Source of the DNA: Fusobacterium ulcerans ATCC 49185
GTDB lineage: Bacteria > Fusobacteriota > Fusobacteriia > Fusobacteriales > Fusobacteriaceae
DNA length: 64,000 bases
Assembly (NCBI RefSeq): GCF_900683735.1
Contig: NZ_LR215979.1
Coordinates: 372,001-436,000, forward strand
Direction of reading: 5' to 3'
Part shown: one piece after another, positions 46,650 to 57,081 of the stretch
Layout: every line of letters begins with the position of its first letter
Numbering within the stretch: position 1 is the stretch's first letter
Made by a program: the position numbers and the translations under genes
Notes under the pieces: model-generated
Told to the model about the DNA's origin: nothing
Database searches by the model: none
The model's input: the letters and a program-made list of their open reading frames with translations, nothing else

Positions 46650-47513
46650 ATGGATAATAAGAAATCATCTTTAGTGCAACTTCATATAGCAGTATTTCTT
46701 TTTGGAGTATCAGGGCTATTTGGAAAATTTTTAACACAGCCATCAATAATAATTGTTCTGGGAAGAGTATTTTTTTCGAGCATATTTCTTTATATAGGAT
46801 TAACAATAACTAAAGAAAATTTAAAATTGAAAAGCAGAAAAGATATGTTGATTATAGCTTTCATGGGAGTAATACTAGCTATACATTGGTGTACTTTCTT
46901 TCAGGGAATAAAACTTTCAACAGTGGCAATAGGATTATTGACTTTTTCTACTTTTCCAATTTTTGTAACATTTATGGAGCCTTTTTTCTTTGGGGAAAAA
47001 TTAAAAAAAGAAGATATAATACTGGCATTTATAACTTTTGCTGGAGTAATGTTTGTTATACCTGATTTTCACATGGGAAATGAGATGACTGTGGGAGCAA
47101 TGTATGGTATTTTATCTAGCTTATCATATGCAGTTCTTTCATTACTGAATAGAAAATATGCAAAAGAATACAAGGGGATGGTGATAGCTTTCTATGAACA
47201 ATTGGTATCTCTCACAGTACTCTTGCCTTTTTTCTTTATTATGGAACCAGTATTTACCAGAAAAGATATTTTTCTATTACTACTTTTAGGAACTGTATTT
47301 ACAGGGGTAACACACACACTTTTCATAAATAGTTTGAAGGACATCAAGACACAGACAGCAGGAATAATTTCCAGTTTAGAACCATTATACGGAATAATTT
47401 TATCAATATTTCTTTTAAATGAAATGCCTTCTGCAAAAGAAATTATAGGAGGGCTACTCGTCTTAGGAACTGTATTTTATTCTACAATAAAAAATTTAAA
47501 AAATAAAAATTAA
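46650..47513 (+). CDS. EamA-family (DMT) transporter
   Basis: A 287-residue, ten-helix drug/metabolite transporter with two EamA repeats (about residues 8-140 and 150-285). Segments AIHWCTFFQGIKLSTVAIGLLTFSTFPIF and SLEPLYGIILSIFLLNEMPSAKEIIGGLLVLGTVF are typical. These proteins export or exchange amino acids or metabolites; the substrate cannot be told. It stands alone between the hydrogenase terminator and the efflux operon. Confidence 0.9.
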   Translation: MDNKKSSLVQLHIAVFLFGVSGLFGKFLTQPSIIIVLGRVFFSSIFLYIGLTITKENLKLKSRKDMLIIAFMGVILAIHWCTFFQGIKLSTVAIGLLTFSTFPIFVTFMEPFFFGEKLKKEDIILAFITFAGVMFVIPDFHMGNEMTVGAMYGILSSLSYAVLSLLNRKYAKEYKGMVIAFYEQLVSLTVLLPFFFIMEPVFTRKDIFLLLLLGTVFTGVTHTLFINSLKDIKTQTAGIISSLEPLYGIILSIFLLNEMPSAKEIIGGLLVLGTVFYSTIKNLKNKN

Positions 47514-47735
47514 TGATTAATTATTTTGAAAAAAGATGACTAAAAGTGAGATTAAATTTTTGAATTTTAAAATTAGAAATATTCGTCAATTAATAAAATA
47601 AAGAAAATTAATGATAATATTATCTATGAAAGGTTCTTAAATTATATCTCTACCTTGAAGTCATCTATTTTTTTAATATAAAGCAATAAAAAAAATTTGA
47701 AATGCGAAATAAAAGAGTGAAAAAATTTAAAAATT

Positions 47736-47744
47736 TGATATAAT
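47736..47744 (+). promoter_or_regulatory. Extended -10 promoter of the efflux operon
   Basis: TGATATAAT, 88 bases before the TolC-like start codon; no good -35 box. Confidence 0.55.
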
Positions 47745-47831
47745 AGATAGGTAAGATTTATTTTGACATATTTAGGACAAAAAAAAATGAGATACTTAAA
47801 TACAAAACATAAGGTGCAGAAGGAGAAAGGG

Positions 47832-49079
47832 ATGAAGAGATTTTTTTTAGTAATATATTGTTTTCTTGGAATTATTTCTTATGGAAAAGAAATAAATTTA
47901 GATATGCTTTTAGATGAAATATCAAGAACTTCTTATCAGAATAAAATATATGAAATAAGGAAAAGTACAAATGATTCTAAAGAAAAATATTATAAATTGG
48001 ATACTTTTAATGGAGTAGAAACTTCAGTAACTTCTGAATACAGTAATCAAGAGGATAGTTTTCAAACTACTGGAAAAGTAAGTTATGGACCTTTTTATGT
48101 AGAAGGGACAAAACCTTATAATTCAGATGACGACTATGCTTCTTTTGGTATTGAAAAAAATTTAAAAGATCTTATTTTCTCTAAAAGTGACAGTGAACTT
48201 AACAAATTAGGAATAAGTAGAGAAATAGATAGAGTAACACATGAAAAAAATATGGAAACTCAAAAAATAGATCTTATTAATTTATATAGAGATTATAAAA
48301 TAAATGAGCTGGAACTTAAAATAAAGAAAAATGGATTATCTACTCTTAAAAAAGAGGAAGAAACTATGAATAAATCTTTTAATCTAGGAGCAATAGCTAA
48401 GATAGAGCTGGATACTCTTCAATACAGCATAAGGAATCTTGAGATAGAGATAAAAAATTTAGAAGATAATCTGATAAAACTTCAAGGAAGATTTTATTAT
48501 GAATATAAGTTTGATATAAGGAACAGTTCTTTGGCAGAAATAGCTCCAATGGAAAAGAATATAAGTGAATTACTGAGAAAATATGGAGCAAAGGATTTAG
48601 ATAAACTTAAATATCAAAAAGATCTTACAAATGAAAATTTGAAATATTTAAAATATGATGACAGAATGCCAGAAATATCATTAGGAGTAGAGCATAGTAC
48701 AAAATTTGATGAAAATAGAGTAGTTGCAAAATTTTCAAAAAAATTATTTGATTTTAATCTTGATTTAGAAGAGGAAAAAAATAGCTTATTAGAGCAGGAT
48801 GTGACACTGAAACAGAAAATAGATGAAAATGAAGCTGAAAAATTACAGGCTATGAATAATTACTATAATTACTTAAAAGAATATGAAGTAAATAAGAATA
48901 AGGCTGAACTGGAACTATCAAAGTATAATATAAGAAAACTTGAATACAATTTAGGAAAAGTCAATTATATAGATGTAATGGAATCTTTTGATGACTATCT
49001 TGATTATGAAGTTGCAAAAGAAAAAGCTATTAATACTTTGAATGGATATATATATGAAATCATGGTTAGGGGTGAATAA
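47832..49079 (+). CDS. TolC-family outer-membrane efflux protein
   Basis: A 415-residue outer-membrane factor with a signal peptide (MKRFFLVIYCFLGIISYG) and long coiled-coil heptads (about residues 120-220 and 310-400), as in TolC-type channels. I chose ATG at 47832, after AGGAGAAAGG; the longer frame has no site. It shares TAATG with the adaptor gene, and the order TolC-MacA-MacB is that of a tripartite exporter. Sequence similarity to TolC is weak, as is normal in fusobacteria. Confidence 0.82.
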   Translation: MKRFFLVIYCFLGIISYGKEINLDMLLDEISRTSYQNKIYEIRKSTNDSKEKYYKLDTFNGVETSVTSEYSNQEDSFQTTGKVSYGPFYVEGTKPYNSDDDYASFGIEKNLKDLIFSKSDSELNKLGISREIDRVTHEKNMETQKIDLINLYRDYKINELELKIKKNGLSTLKKEEETMNKSFNLGAIAKIELDTLQYSIRNLEIEIKNLEDNLIKLQGRFYYEYKFDIRNSSLAEIAPMEKNISELLRKYGAKDLDKLKYQKDLTNENLKYLKYDDRMPEISLGVEHSTKFDENRVVAKFSKKLFDFNLDLEEEKNSLLEQDVTLKQKIDENEAEKLQAMNNYYNYLKEYEVNKNKAELELSKYNIRKLEYNLGKVNYIDVMESFDDYLDYEVAKEKAINTLNGYIYEIMVRGE

Positions 49080-50188
49080 TGAAAAAAAAGCTTGATATAA
49101 AAATAATACTTTTGATAATTTTAATATTGATAGTAGCTGGAGTAGAATTTATAAGATATAGAACAACTGTTGATACTAAAAAAGATATATCTACATATGC
49201 AGCTTTAAGAGTTAAAGATAATGGTGGAAGAGGATACATAGAAGCAGATGGAAATGTTGCTGCAAATGATACAAAAAAAGTCTTTGTGGATAAAAAATTA
49301 AAAGTTGATGAAGTCTTTATTCAGGAAGGAGACTATGTAGAAAAAGGACAGATTCTAATGACTTTTGATGAAACTGAAAGAAATAATACAATGAGAAAAC
49401 TAGAAAGAGAAAGACTGGCATTGGCTAAATTAAAAAGAGACATTAAAGTAGAGAGAGAACTTAATAAAATAGGTGGAAGTTCTGACAATGCTGTAAAGGA
49501 ATTAAATGAAGAAATAAGAAAAATAGAAATAAATATAGAAGAATATATGGAAGACCTTTCTAAAACAGCAGAAAAAATAGAAAGTCCTGTAAGTGGAACG
49601 ATAACATCTCTGACTGCTCAGGAAAATTATCTAGTAGATACAGACTCTCCTCTTATGGAAATTGCAGATTTGTCAGATATTAAAATAGTTTTGGAAGTTC
49701 CTGAATATGATGTAAAAGATATAGAACTTGGACAGAAATTGATGATAAAACCTGAAGTATTTGAAAAGAAAAAATCATATCCAGGGGTAGTAACAAAAAT
49801 ATCAAGAATATCAAAAGTTTCTGAAACTACATCAGAAAATGTTCTGGAAGTAGAAGTAAAACCTGATGAAGCTATTCCATATATAGTACCAGGATTTAAA
49901 GTGTCAGCAATAATATATCTGGAACAAAGAGATAGTGGAATACTTATACCTAAGACAGCTATTCTTGAAGAGAGTGGAAAGTATTTTGTATTTGTAAGTT
50001 CTGATGATGGAGTGCTTTCAAAAAGAGGAATAGAAGTAGAAAATATAAAAGGTGATGACATAGTTGTAAAAAATGGCTTAAAAGCTGGAGAGAATATACT
50101 GGTAACTCCTGATGAAAGTTTAAAGGAGGGGAGCAAAGTATTTCTTCAGTTTAAAAATTCTGAAAGAAAAGGAGCTGGAAGGGCATGA
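49079..50188 (+). CDS. Periplasmic adaptor (MacA/HlyD-like) of an ABC efflux pump
   Basis: A 369-residue membrane-fusion protein. One N-terminal helix (residues 7-23), a lipoyl-like beta domain (VDEVFIQEGDYVEKGQILMTFD), a coiled-coil hairpin (about 95-160), the second lipoyl half (KIESPVSGTITSL) and a beta-barrel domain. It links the inner-membrane ABC pump to the TolC-like channel. Its start and stop codons overlap both neighbours (TAATG, ATGA), so expression is tightly coupled. Confidence 0.9.
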   Translation: MKKKLDIKIILLIILILIVAGVEFIRYRTTVDTKKDISTYAALRVKDNGGRGYIEADGNVAANDTKKVFVDKKLKVDEVFIQEGDYVEKGQILMTFDETERNNTMRKLERERLALAKLKRDIKVERELNKIGGSSDNAVKELNEEIRKIEINIEEYMEDLSKTAEKIESPVSGTITSLTAQENYLVDTDSPLMEIADLSDIKIVLEVPEYDVKDIELGQKLMIKPEVFEKKKSYPGVVTKISRISKVSETTSENVLEVEVKPDEAIPYIVPGFKVSAIIYLEQRDSGILIPKTAILEESGKYFVFVSSDDGVLSKRGIEVENIKGDDIVVKNGLKAGENILVTPDESLKEGSKVFLQFKNSERKGAGRA

Positions 50189-50862
50189 TAAGAGTAGAAC
50201 ATCTTAATAAATACTATATCAATGGTGATATGAAACTCCATGCATTAAAAGATTTGTCCTTTCACATAGAAGAGGGAGAATTTGTAGCTATAATGGGAAG
50301 CAGTGGAAGTGGAAAATCTACAATGATGAATATATTGGGCTGTTTGGATAAAAATTCAGAAGGAACATATATTTTAGATGGTATAGATGTATCAAAAATT
50401 AAAGATGAAGAATTGTGCAAAATAAGAAATATAAAAATAGGTTTTGTATTTCAATCGTTTAATCTATTATCAAAGTTAACTGCTCTTGAAAATGTAGAGC
50501 TTCCACTGATATATGCTGGAGTGGGAAAAAAAGAAAGAGAAGAAAAAGCAAAAGAAGTTTTAAGAAAAGTAGGGCTTGAAGATAGAATGCACCACAGACC
50601 TAATGAACTTTCTGGTGGACAAAAGCAAAGGGTGGCAATAGCGAGAGCATTGGTAAATGATCCAGCTATAATACTTGCAGATGAGCCTACAGGAAATCTG
50701 GACAGTGTATCTGAAAGAGAGATAATGGAGATATTTACAGATTTTAATAAGCAGGGAAAAACTATAATAGTAGTAACTCATGAACCAGAAGTTGCAAAAT
50801 ATGTAAAAAGAGTTCTTTTATTTAAAGATGGAAGAATAATAAGAGATGGTGAGCCAGAATGA
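50185..50862 (+). CDS. ABC transporter ATPase, MacB/LolD type
   Basis: A 225-residue ATPase: Walker [10 protein letters not shown] (about 38-46), signature [15 protein letters not shown], Walker [12 protein letters not shown], and the H-loop VVTHE. This is the separate-ATPase form of a MacB-type pump, whose permease is encoded next with a 4-base ATGA overlap. It powers export of macrolides, peptides or lipoprotein-like substrates; the actual cargo is unknown. Confidence 0.95.
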   Translation: MIRVEHLNKYYINGDMKLHALKDLSFHIEEGEFVAIMGSSGSGKSTMMNILGCLDKNSEGTYILDGIDVSKIKDEELCKIRNIKIGFVFQSFNLLSKLTALENVELPLIYAGVGKKEREEKAKEVLRKVGLEDRMHHRPNELSGGQKQRVAIARALVNDPAIILADEPTGNLDSVSEREIMEIFTDFNKQGKTIIVVTHEPEVAKYVKRVLLFKDGRIIRDGEPE

Positions 50863-52082
50863 ATTTTATAGAAAGTTTGAAGAGTGCCATTCAGAGTCTT
50901 AAAGGAAATAAAATGAGATCATTTCTTACTATGCTGGGAATAATAATAGGAATTTCTTCTGTTATAACTATGTCAGCAATAGGAAAAGGTGGTCAGGAAA
51001 ATATAACAGGTAACCTCAAAGAAGGAGGTTATGGGAAATTTTCAATATCTGTAGATAAACAGGATGAAGAATTCAGATGGAAATATCTTCTAGATGACAG
51101 TATTATAGATAAAATAAAAGAGAGTGGAAAATTTAAAGCTGTCAGTCCTAAAATCAGCAGCAACTTTGCAGTAAAAATTGGCGAAAGAAAAGAAATGATG
51201 TTTCTCAGTGTAACTACTCCAGATTTTGAAGAAATTGATAAAATTGATATTGTCTATGGAAGAAATATTCTTCCTTTTGAATATGAAAGTGGAGAAAAAG
51301 TTATAACAATAGATCAACTTACAGCTAGAGCACTTTTTACCAATGAAAAGAATGCAGTGGGACAAACTGTGGAGCTTTCACAAGGGAGAAGAGGAAATGA
51401 TATAACATATAAGATAGTTGGAGTGTATAAAAATCCTCTGGAACAGATGATAAAAATAATGGGAGGGCGTAGAATACCAAGATTTTTAAGAATGCCTCTC
51501 AACACTTATGATAAACTTTTTGATTTGCAGTCAGGAGGTTATACTTCATTGATAGTAGAATCAAAAGATCCAGAAAAATTAGCTGAGAGTATGACTGATG
51601 CTAAAAAACTTATGGCAGATATAACAGGAATAGAAGAATTATATGAAGTAAATGCTGAGTCTAATGCAGCAGCTTCTTTTGATAATATATTATCTACTTT
51701 AAATATATTTGTTACCTTTGTTGCTGGAATATCTCTTTTTGTAGGAGGTATTGGAGTAATGAATATAATGCTGGTAAGTGTAATAGAAAGAACAAAAGAA
51801 ATAGGTATCAGAAAAGCAATAGGGGCAACTAATGCAGATATAATGATACAGTTTTTGATGGAATCTATCATTTTAACAGGACTTGGAGGAATACTTGGAA
51901 TAATTATAGGAGTTCTTTTAGGGATTGGAATTGGTTTTGTAGTAAAAATACCACCAATTTTCTCAACAGTTTCTATTGTTTCTTCTTTAATAGTTTCAAC
52001 AGGAATAGGAATAATATTTGGGGTAACACCAGCTAAAAAAGCGGCACAGCTTAACCCAGTAGATGCTTTAAGAAGTGAATAA
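50859..52082 (+). CDS. MacB-type ABC transporter permease
   Basis: A 407-residue FtsX/MacB-fold permease: an N-terminal helix, a large periplasmic domain (about residues 45-275) and three C-terminal helices with GGIGVMNIMLVSVIERTKEIGIRKAIGATNADI, the FtsX-domain signature. It ends NPVDALRSE, as in many MacB proteins. With the ATPase, adaptor and TolC-like protein it completes the mechanotransmission-type efflux operon. A bidirectional terminator follows. Confidence 0.94.
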   Translation: MNFIESLKSAIQSLKGNKMRSFLTMLGIIIGISSVITMSAIGKGGQENITGNLKEGGYGKFSISVDKQDEEFRWKYLLDDSIIDKIKESGKFKAVSPKISSNFAVKIGERKEMMFLSVTTPDFEEIDKIDIVYGRNILPFEYESGEKVITIDQLTARALFTNEKNAVGQTVELSQGRRGNDITYKIVGVYKNPLEQMIKIMGGRRIPRFLRMPLNTYDKLFDLQSGGYTSLIVESKDPEKLAESMTDAKKLMADITGIEELYEVNAESNAAASFDNILSTLNIFVTFVAGISLFVGGIGVMNIMLVSVIERTKEIGIRKAIGATNADIMIQFLMESIILTGLGGILGIIIGVLLGIGIGFVVKIPPIFSTVSIVSSLIVSTGIGIIFGVTPAKKAAQLNPVDALRSE

Positions 52083-52088
52083 AAAAAG

Positions 52089-52157
52089 AGGTTGATAGAA
52101 AAGATAAATTTTAGAAAAATTCTAAAATTATATTTCTTTTATAAATCAACCTTTTTT
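52089..52157. terminator. Bidirectional terminator after the efflux operon
   Basis: AGGTTGAT (52089-52096) pairs with ATCAACCT (52145-52152); an inner TTTTAGAA/TTCTAAAA stem adds stability, and T-runs occur on both sides. Confidence 0.82.
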
Positions 52158-52162
52158 CAATT

Positions 52163-52708
52163 TTAAAGAAGACTTGGCAAAATACCTAAAATGGTAAATA
52201 TTATTATAGTTCTTACATTATAAAGAACTTCTTTTTTCTTATTTTCAATTGTAAACATAGATTTATCTGGAAGATTTTTTTTATGATAATATTTGGAAAT
52301 CAGTACAATGGAGATATATCCAAGGGTAAAGCAGAATATATCCATAGTATCAAAAGTTCCAATAATACTTCCATGTCCTCCAAAATACAACTGGAGAAAT
52401 TCTAAAATTATCATTCCTATATAGATGCTGGTAAATACAACAAAATCATAAAAATAAAATGTTCTATCAACTAATAATGCTGCTCCAAAAGAAAAAAGCC
52501 ATAAACCATCTGGGAGGGAATAAACTACCCAAGTGGAAAACATTTTTCTATATAATTTTGCAAAATCTCTTATATGTAAAACAGGTTTACTCAAAAAAGT
52601 GGAATGTATTAATTTGAAATAAAAGAGATTTCTGCTTCTATAGAGCAGATAAATTCCTATCCCTAAAAAAAGTGGGAAAAAAATTAAAAATAATTTTCTT
52701 TTTCTCAT
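52163..52708 (-). CDS. VanZ-like integral membrane protein
   Basis: A 181-residue protein with about five hydrophobic helices. YSLPDGLWLFSFGAALL followed by EFLQLY and GTFDTMDIFCFTLG resembles the VanZ-like pattern (LPDxxW, Glu/Gln near the third helix, then xFDxxD). VanZ-like proteins have no settled biochemical role apart from teicoplanin resistance in VanZ itself. The match is modest; it could simply be an unassigned membrane protein. No neighbour suggests a function. Confidence 0.55.
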   Translation of the reverse strand: MRKRKLFLIFFPLFLGIGIYLLYRSRNLFYFKLIHSTFLSKPVLHIRDFAKLYRKMFSTWVVYSLPDGLWLFSFGAALLVDRTFYFYDFVVFTSIYIGMIILEFLQLYFGGHGSIIGTFDTMDIFCFTLGYISIVLISKYYHKKNLPDKSMFTIENKKKEVLYNVRTIIIFTILGILPSLL

Positions 52709-53109
52709 ATTATCCTCTCATTTAACATTGACATAAAGTGTAAAAAGATTTCTATGTAGTTACAATACCGTGAAGTTTAAAAAAAGTCAATATTTAATTG
52801 AGAACTTTCCAAATAAGATAAAAAAGCATTGACTTATAATTGTATGTGTTATAAAATTTTTAGAGATTTGTATATTAAAATCTGAGACTTTTGTATTAAA
52901 AAGCAGAGATTATAATTTCAGACAATAATTTTTTAGTATTCTAAAAAAGGAAATTCTTATAATAAATTGTATAAAAAAAGTATATAATGAAGGAATTTTA
53001 TTTTCGGGGGAGAATAAAAAAAGGAGGATAAAAATTAAAAATAATTCAATTAAAAATTTCCAATGCAAATTTTGGAACTATTTTTATATGAAACAGGGGG
53101 GAAAAAACA
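52709..53109. other. Intergenic region before the hydrolase gene
   Basis: No gene visible in 401 bases. A candidate rightward promoter is TTGACT-N17-TAAAAT (52829-52857), and TATAAT at 52983 is a nearer -10 candidate. Two tracts of A/T-rich sequence fill the rest. Confidence 0.45.
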
Positions 53110-54051
53110 TTGGACTATAAACCATCATTATTTTTTAGAAATGCTCACATAAATACTTGTTTTCCAACTCTTTTCAGAAGAATAAGCGTTAATTACACTA
53201 GAGAAAGAATAGCAACACCTGATGAAGATTTTTTAGATATTGACTGGATAAAAAATGGAAATAATAAAGTAATTGTATTATGTCATGGATTAGAAGGAAG
53301 TTCTAGAAGCAAATATATACAGGGAACAGCTAAATATTTTTCAGAGAGAGGCTGGGATATACTTGCTATGAATTACAGAGGATGTAGTGGAGAATTAAAT
53401 AAAAAGGTTACTTTTTATCATATGGGACAGACATATGATTTAGAAACTGTGCTTGAAAAAACAAAAGAATATAAGGAATTGGTAATAGCAGGATTCAGTT
53501 TAGGAGCAAATCTTGTACTGAAGTATATGGGAGAAAGAGAAGTTTATCCAGTTAATCTTTTATGTGGAATGGCGGTATCTCCTCCTTGCGACCTTGTTTC
53601 CAATTCTATTGCCTTTAGAAAGTTGGGAAATATAATTTACAGAAAATATTTTGTTAATAAATTGAAAGAAAAAGCTGCTCAAAAGGCTTTTTTATACCCA
53701 ACTAAAATAAATATGAACCTTATATCTAAAGTGGAAGATATTGAAGATTTTGATAATTTATTTACTGCTCCTTTAAACGGATATTTAGATGCAATTGATT
53801 ATTATGAAAAAACAAGCAGTATAAATTTTATTCCTGATATAAAGAAAAAAACTTTTATATTAATGCCTTTAGACGATCCTATAATGTCTAAAAAATGCTA
53901 TCCATTTAAAGAAGCAGCAGAAAATGATTATGTAGAATTAGAAACTCCTAAATATGGAGGACATGTAGGGTTTGCAAGACTATGCTCGAAAACTTACTGG
54001 CTGGAAGAAAGATTATTTGAATATGTAAAAAATGCAGAAGAAAAAAATTAA
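53110..54051 (+). CDS. YheT-family alpha/beta hydrolase
   Basis: A 313-residue alpha/beta hydrolase. CHGLEGSSRSKYIQG forms the oxyanion region, the nucleophile is Ser130 in GFSLGAN, the acid is probably in PLDDPIM, and the His in YGGHVGF. The N-terminal NAHINTCFPTLFRR is typical of the YheT/EMB8 group, whose substrates are uncertain esters. The start is TTG at 53110, eight bases after AGGGGGG. It probably shares a transcript with the LysE gene 24 bases downstream. Confidence 0.9.
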   Translation: MDYKPSLFFRNAHINTCFPTLFRRISVNYTRERIATPDEDFLDIDWIKNGNNKVIVLCHGLEGSSRSKYIQGTAKYFSERGWDILAMNYRGCSGELNKKVTFYHMGQTYDLETVLEKTKEYKELVIAGFSLGANLVLKYMGEREVYPVNLLCGMAVSPPCDLVSNSIAFRKLGNIIYRKYFVNKLKEKAAQKAFLYPTKINMNLISKVEDIEDFDNLFTAPLNGYLDAIDYYEKTSSINFIPDIKKKTFILMPLDDPIMSKKCYPFKEAAENDYVELETPKYGGHVGFARLCSKTYWLEERLFEYVKNAEEKN

Positions 54052-54075
54052 AATATATTCAAAGGGGAAGAAATA

Positions 54076-54711
54076 ATGTTTGGAATAGTAAATTATACAA
54101 TGTTTTTAACATCATGTTTAATATTGCACATTACACCAGGATCAGATACTATGTATATCTTGGGAAAATCTATGTCTAAAGATAAAAAAACTGGAGTAGT
54201 ATCAGTTTTAGGAATTTCCACAGGGGTGCTGGTACATACTTTATTAGCTGCTTTTGGATTATCTATTATACTTGCAAAGTCAGCTGCAGCATTTAATACT
54301 GTAAAATATATGGGAGCAGCATATCTTGTATATATGGGAATTAAAACTATCTTAGATAAAAAGACTTTGTTTATGAATGATAAAAAAGAAGAGAAGAAAA
54401 AACTTAAAGAAGTTTATTTTCAAGGGGTAATAACAAATGTATTAAATCCTAAAGTAGCCTTATTTTTTCTTGCTTTTCTACCTCAATTTATAGATGTGAA
54501 TAATAATTATGGAGTAATTCCATTTCTCTTATTAGGATTAAGTTTTTTTATCACAAGCAGTTTATATGGAATAGTTCTTGCTTCTTTTGCTTCTTCAGCA
54601 GCAGGGTTAATAGCTAAAAAGCCTGGAGCTTCTAAAATGATGACTAAAATATCTGGATGTATATATATTTTTCTAGGGTTAAGTTTGCTAAGAGCTAAAT
54701 TAAAAAATTAA
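54076..54711 (+). CDS. LysE/RhtB-family amino-acid exporter
   Basis: A 211-residue, six-helix translocator. ILHITPGSDTMYILGKSMSKDKKTG is the conserved LysE/RhtB loop, and LNPKVALFFLAFLPQF is the second signature. Such proteins export lysine, homoserine, threonine or other amino acids; specificity is not visible. It ends at the 54721 terminator. Confidence 0.9.
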   Translation: MFGIVNYTMFLTSCLILHITPGSDTMYILGKSMSKDKKTGVVSVLGISTGVLVHTLLAAFGLSIILAKSAAAFNTVKYMGAAYLVYMGIKTILDKKTLFMNDKKEEKKKLKEVYFQGVITNVLNPKVALFFLAFLPQFIDVNNNYGVIPFLLLGLSFFITSSLYGIVLASFASSAAGLIAKKPGASKMMTKISGCIYIFLGLSLLRAKLKN

Positions 54712-54720
54712 AAGTATAAA

Positions 54721-54749
54721 AAAGGTGACTATGGAAGCCACCTTTTTTT
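54721..54749. terminator. Bidirectional terminator between the LysE gene and glyA
   Basis: AAAGGTG (54721-54727) pairs with CACCTTT (54739-54745), with a T-run to the right and A-run to the left. Confidence 0.85.
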
Positions 54750-54750
54750 A

Positions 54751-56001
54751 TTAGTCATATAATGGAAATTTTAAGCAAAGTTTTTTAACTTCTTCTTTAA
54801 TTTCAGCTAATTTTTCATCATTATCAATATTATCTACTACTTGAAGAATAAAATTGGCAATTTCTTTCATTTCAGCCTCTTTCATACCTCTAGAAGTCAT
54901 AGCAGGAGATCCTATTCTGATTCCGCTTGTAATCATTGGTTTTTCAGTATCATAAGGAATTCCATTTTTATTAACTGTAATTCCAGCTTTACCAAGAGCC
55001 TTTTCTACTTGAGCTCCAGTAAGCTTTTTATTTGCTTTTACATCTATAAGCACCATATGGTTATCAGTTCCACCACTGACAACTCTTAGTCCTCCAGCAC
55101 CTAAAGCTTCAGCCAATACTTTTGCATTTTTTACAACTTGTTTTTGATATTCTTTAAATTCAGGTTCAAGAGCCTGTTTAAATGCAACAGCTTTTGCAGC
55201 AATTATATGCATTAAAGGTCCACCTTGTATTCCTGGGAAAATAGCTTTGTCTATTTTTTTAGCTATCTCTTCATCATTAGTCATTATTACTCCACCACGA
55301 GGTCCTCTTAATGTTTTATGAGTAGTTGTAGTGACTACATGAGCATATGGAACAGGGCTTGGATGTTCTCCAGCAGCGACCAGTCCAGCTATATGAGCCA
55401 TGTCTACCATGAGTATAGCTCCAGCTTTATCAGCTATTTCTCTGAATTTTTTGAAATCTATTGTTCTAGAATATGCACTTGCCCCAGCAACTATAAGTTT
55501 TGGCTTAACTTCCATTGCTAGTTTTTCAACTTCATCATAATCTATATGCTCATCATCCATTCTTACACTGTAAGAATAAACATTATAATCTTTTCCAGAG
55601 AAATTTACATTTTTACCATGAGTCAAATGCCCACCATGATCCAATTTCATTCCTAAAATAGTATCACCTATATTTAAAAGAGCCTTATACACTCCCATAT
55701 TAGCTTGTGATCCAGAATGTGGCTGTACATTAACAAATTTTACATCAAAAAGTTTTTTAGCTCTTTCAATTGCTAATTTTTCAGCTATATCTACACACTC
55801 ACATCCACCATAGTATCTTTTGTCAGGGTAACCTTCAGCATATTTATTAGTCATTACGCTTCCAGCTGCTTCTAATATCGATTCTGATACAAAGTTTTCC
55901 GAAGCGATAAGTTCTATTCCTTCATTTTGTCTTTTTTTCTCAGCTTCTATAGCATCATAAATTTCTTTGTCATCAATAAAAAGTTTTTCTAAATCTTTCA
56001 T
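54751..56001 (-). CDS. glyA: Serine hydroxymethyltransferase
   Basis: A 416-residue PLP enzyme. The PLP lysine is in [16 protein letters not shown] (about residue 228), the N-terminal [10 protein letters not shown] and the [23 protein letters not shown] stretch are diagnostic. It interconverts serine and glycine with tetrahydrofolate in the cytoplasm. GAGGGG precedes the ATG at 56001. It stands alone, convergent with the LysE gene. Confidence 0.98.
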   Translation of the reverse strand: MKDLEKLFIDDKEIYDAIEAEKKRQNEGIELIASENFVSESILEAAGSVMTNKYAEGYPDKRYYGGCECVDIAEKLAIERAKKLFDVKFVNVQPHSGSQANMGVYKALLNIGDTILGMKLDHGGHLTHGKNVNFSGKDYNVYSYSVRMDDEHIDYDEVEKLAMEVKPKLIVAGASAYSRTIDFKKFREIADKAGAILMVDMAHIAGLVAAGEHPSPVPYAHVVTTTTHKTLRGPRGGVIMTNDEEIAKKIDKAIFPGIQGGPLMHIIAAKAVAFKQALEPEFKEYQKQVVKNAKVLAEALGAGGLRVVSGGTDNHMVLIDVKANKKLTGAQVEKALGKAGITVNKNGIPYDTEKPMITSGIRIGSPAMTSRGMKEAEMKEIANFILQVVDNIDNDEKLAEIKEEVKKLCLKFPLYD

Positions 56002-56178
56002 TGGTTCCCCTCCTCAATTAAAAATAAGTTATTATTATAATATAGCATAAAAAAATATTTTTATCAAAATTAAAATAGAAAATTTATTTAAATTTTAGTA
56101 TATCCTATGATATCTGAAATAAATGTAATATAATAACTTAGAATATATAATCTTTAGATTTTAATAAGGAGGATAATT

Positions 56179-57039
56179 GTGAAAATTGAAATTACAAATG
56201 TGCTTACAGAAAAACAAAAAGACAATATTAATAACCTTCAAAAAACTTGTAATGATTTTGAAAATCTGAAAGGAGAAGTTTTTTTATCCAATGAAATAAA
56301 TTTTAATAAAGATATTCCTTGTTTTTTTCTTGGATATGAAGAAGAAAAATTGGTAGCTTTTCTAACTATTTTTGTTCCAACCAGAGAAGAGGGAGAAATA
56401 TCAACTTTTACACATCCTGCTTATAGGAAAAAAGGTAATTTTAAAAGGCTTCTTAAAGAGGCAGTAGAAGCTTTAAGAAAAAATGGAGTACCCAAGATAT
56501 TATTTGTAGCAGAGCCTGAAAGCTATACTTCTAAAGAAGTTTTAAAGAAAATTGGGGAAACAAAATTGATAAGATCAGAATATACAATGAGTTATTTAAA
56601 AGAAAAATTTCAAAAAAATAAGAATAGAAAAGGATTAAAATTTAAACTGGCTTCTGAAGATAATAAAAAGATATATTCTCAAATAACAGAAGAGATATTT
56701 AAAATGTCTGAAGGAACAAGTAATAATTTTGTGGAAAATGCGATAAAATCAACTGATAGAGATGCTTATATAGGATATCTTAATAGTGAAAAAATAGGTG
56801 TTTTTAATATGAATTATACTGAAGATGGAGTTTTTCTATATGGTCTGGGAATAAGAGAGTGTTTTCAAAGAAAAGGATATGGAGAAGAATTTTTAAATTT
56901 TGCTTTGGAGAAAGCTTTTGAAAAAGGAGAAAAGGCTGTTCTTGATGTGGATTCAGATAATATGCCTGCTTATAATTTATATAAAAAATTAGGATTTAAA
57001 ATAGATTTTCAAGCAGACTATTATGAGTATTATATTTAA
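56179..57039 (+). CDS. Two-domain GNAT acetyltransferase
   Basis: A 286-residue protein with two GNAT folds (about residues 1-140 and 155-286). The first has ISTFTHPAYRKKGNFKRLLKEAVE; the second has LYGLGIRECFQRKGYGEEFLNFALEKAFEKG with the Q/RxxGxG/A acetyl-CoA loop and ends in YNLYKKLGFKID. The second domain appears active; the first has a modified loop. The start is GTG after GGAGG. Substrate unknown. Confidence 0.88.
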   Translation: MKIEITNVLTEKQKDNINNLQKTCNDFENLKGEVFLSNEINFNKDIPCFFLGYEEEKLVAFLTIFVPTREEGEISTFTHPAYRKKGNFKRLLKEAVEALRKNGVPKILFVAEPESYTSKEVLKKIGETKLIRSEYTMSYLKEKFQKNKNRKGLKFKLASEDNKKIYSQITEEIFKMSEGTSNNFVENAIKSTDRDAYIGYLNSEKIGVFNMNYTEDGVFLYGLGIRECFQRKGYGEEFLNFALEKAFEKGEKAVLDVDSDNMPAYNLYKKLGFKIDFQADYYEYYI

Positions 57040-57078
57040 AGTAAAAGAGATTGATGATGAGTCAATCTCTTTTACTTT
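57038..57078. terminator. 17-bp perfect hairpin terminator between convergent genes
   Basis: AAAGTAAAAGAGATTGA (57038-57054) and TCAATCTCTTTTACTTT (57062-57078) with a seven-base loop. The T-rich 3' arm provides termination in both directions. Confidence 0.85.
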
Positions 57079-57081
57079 CAG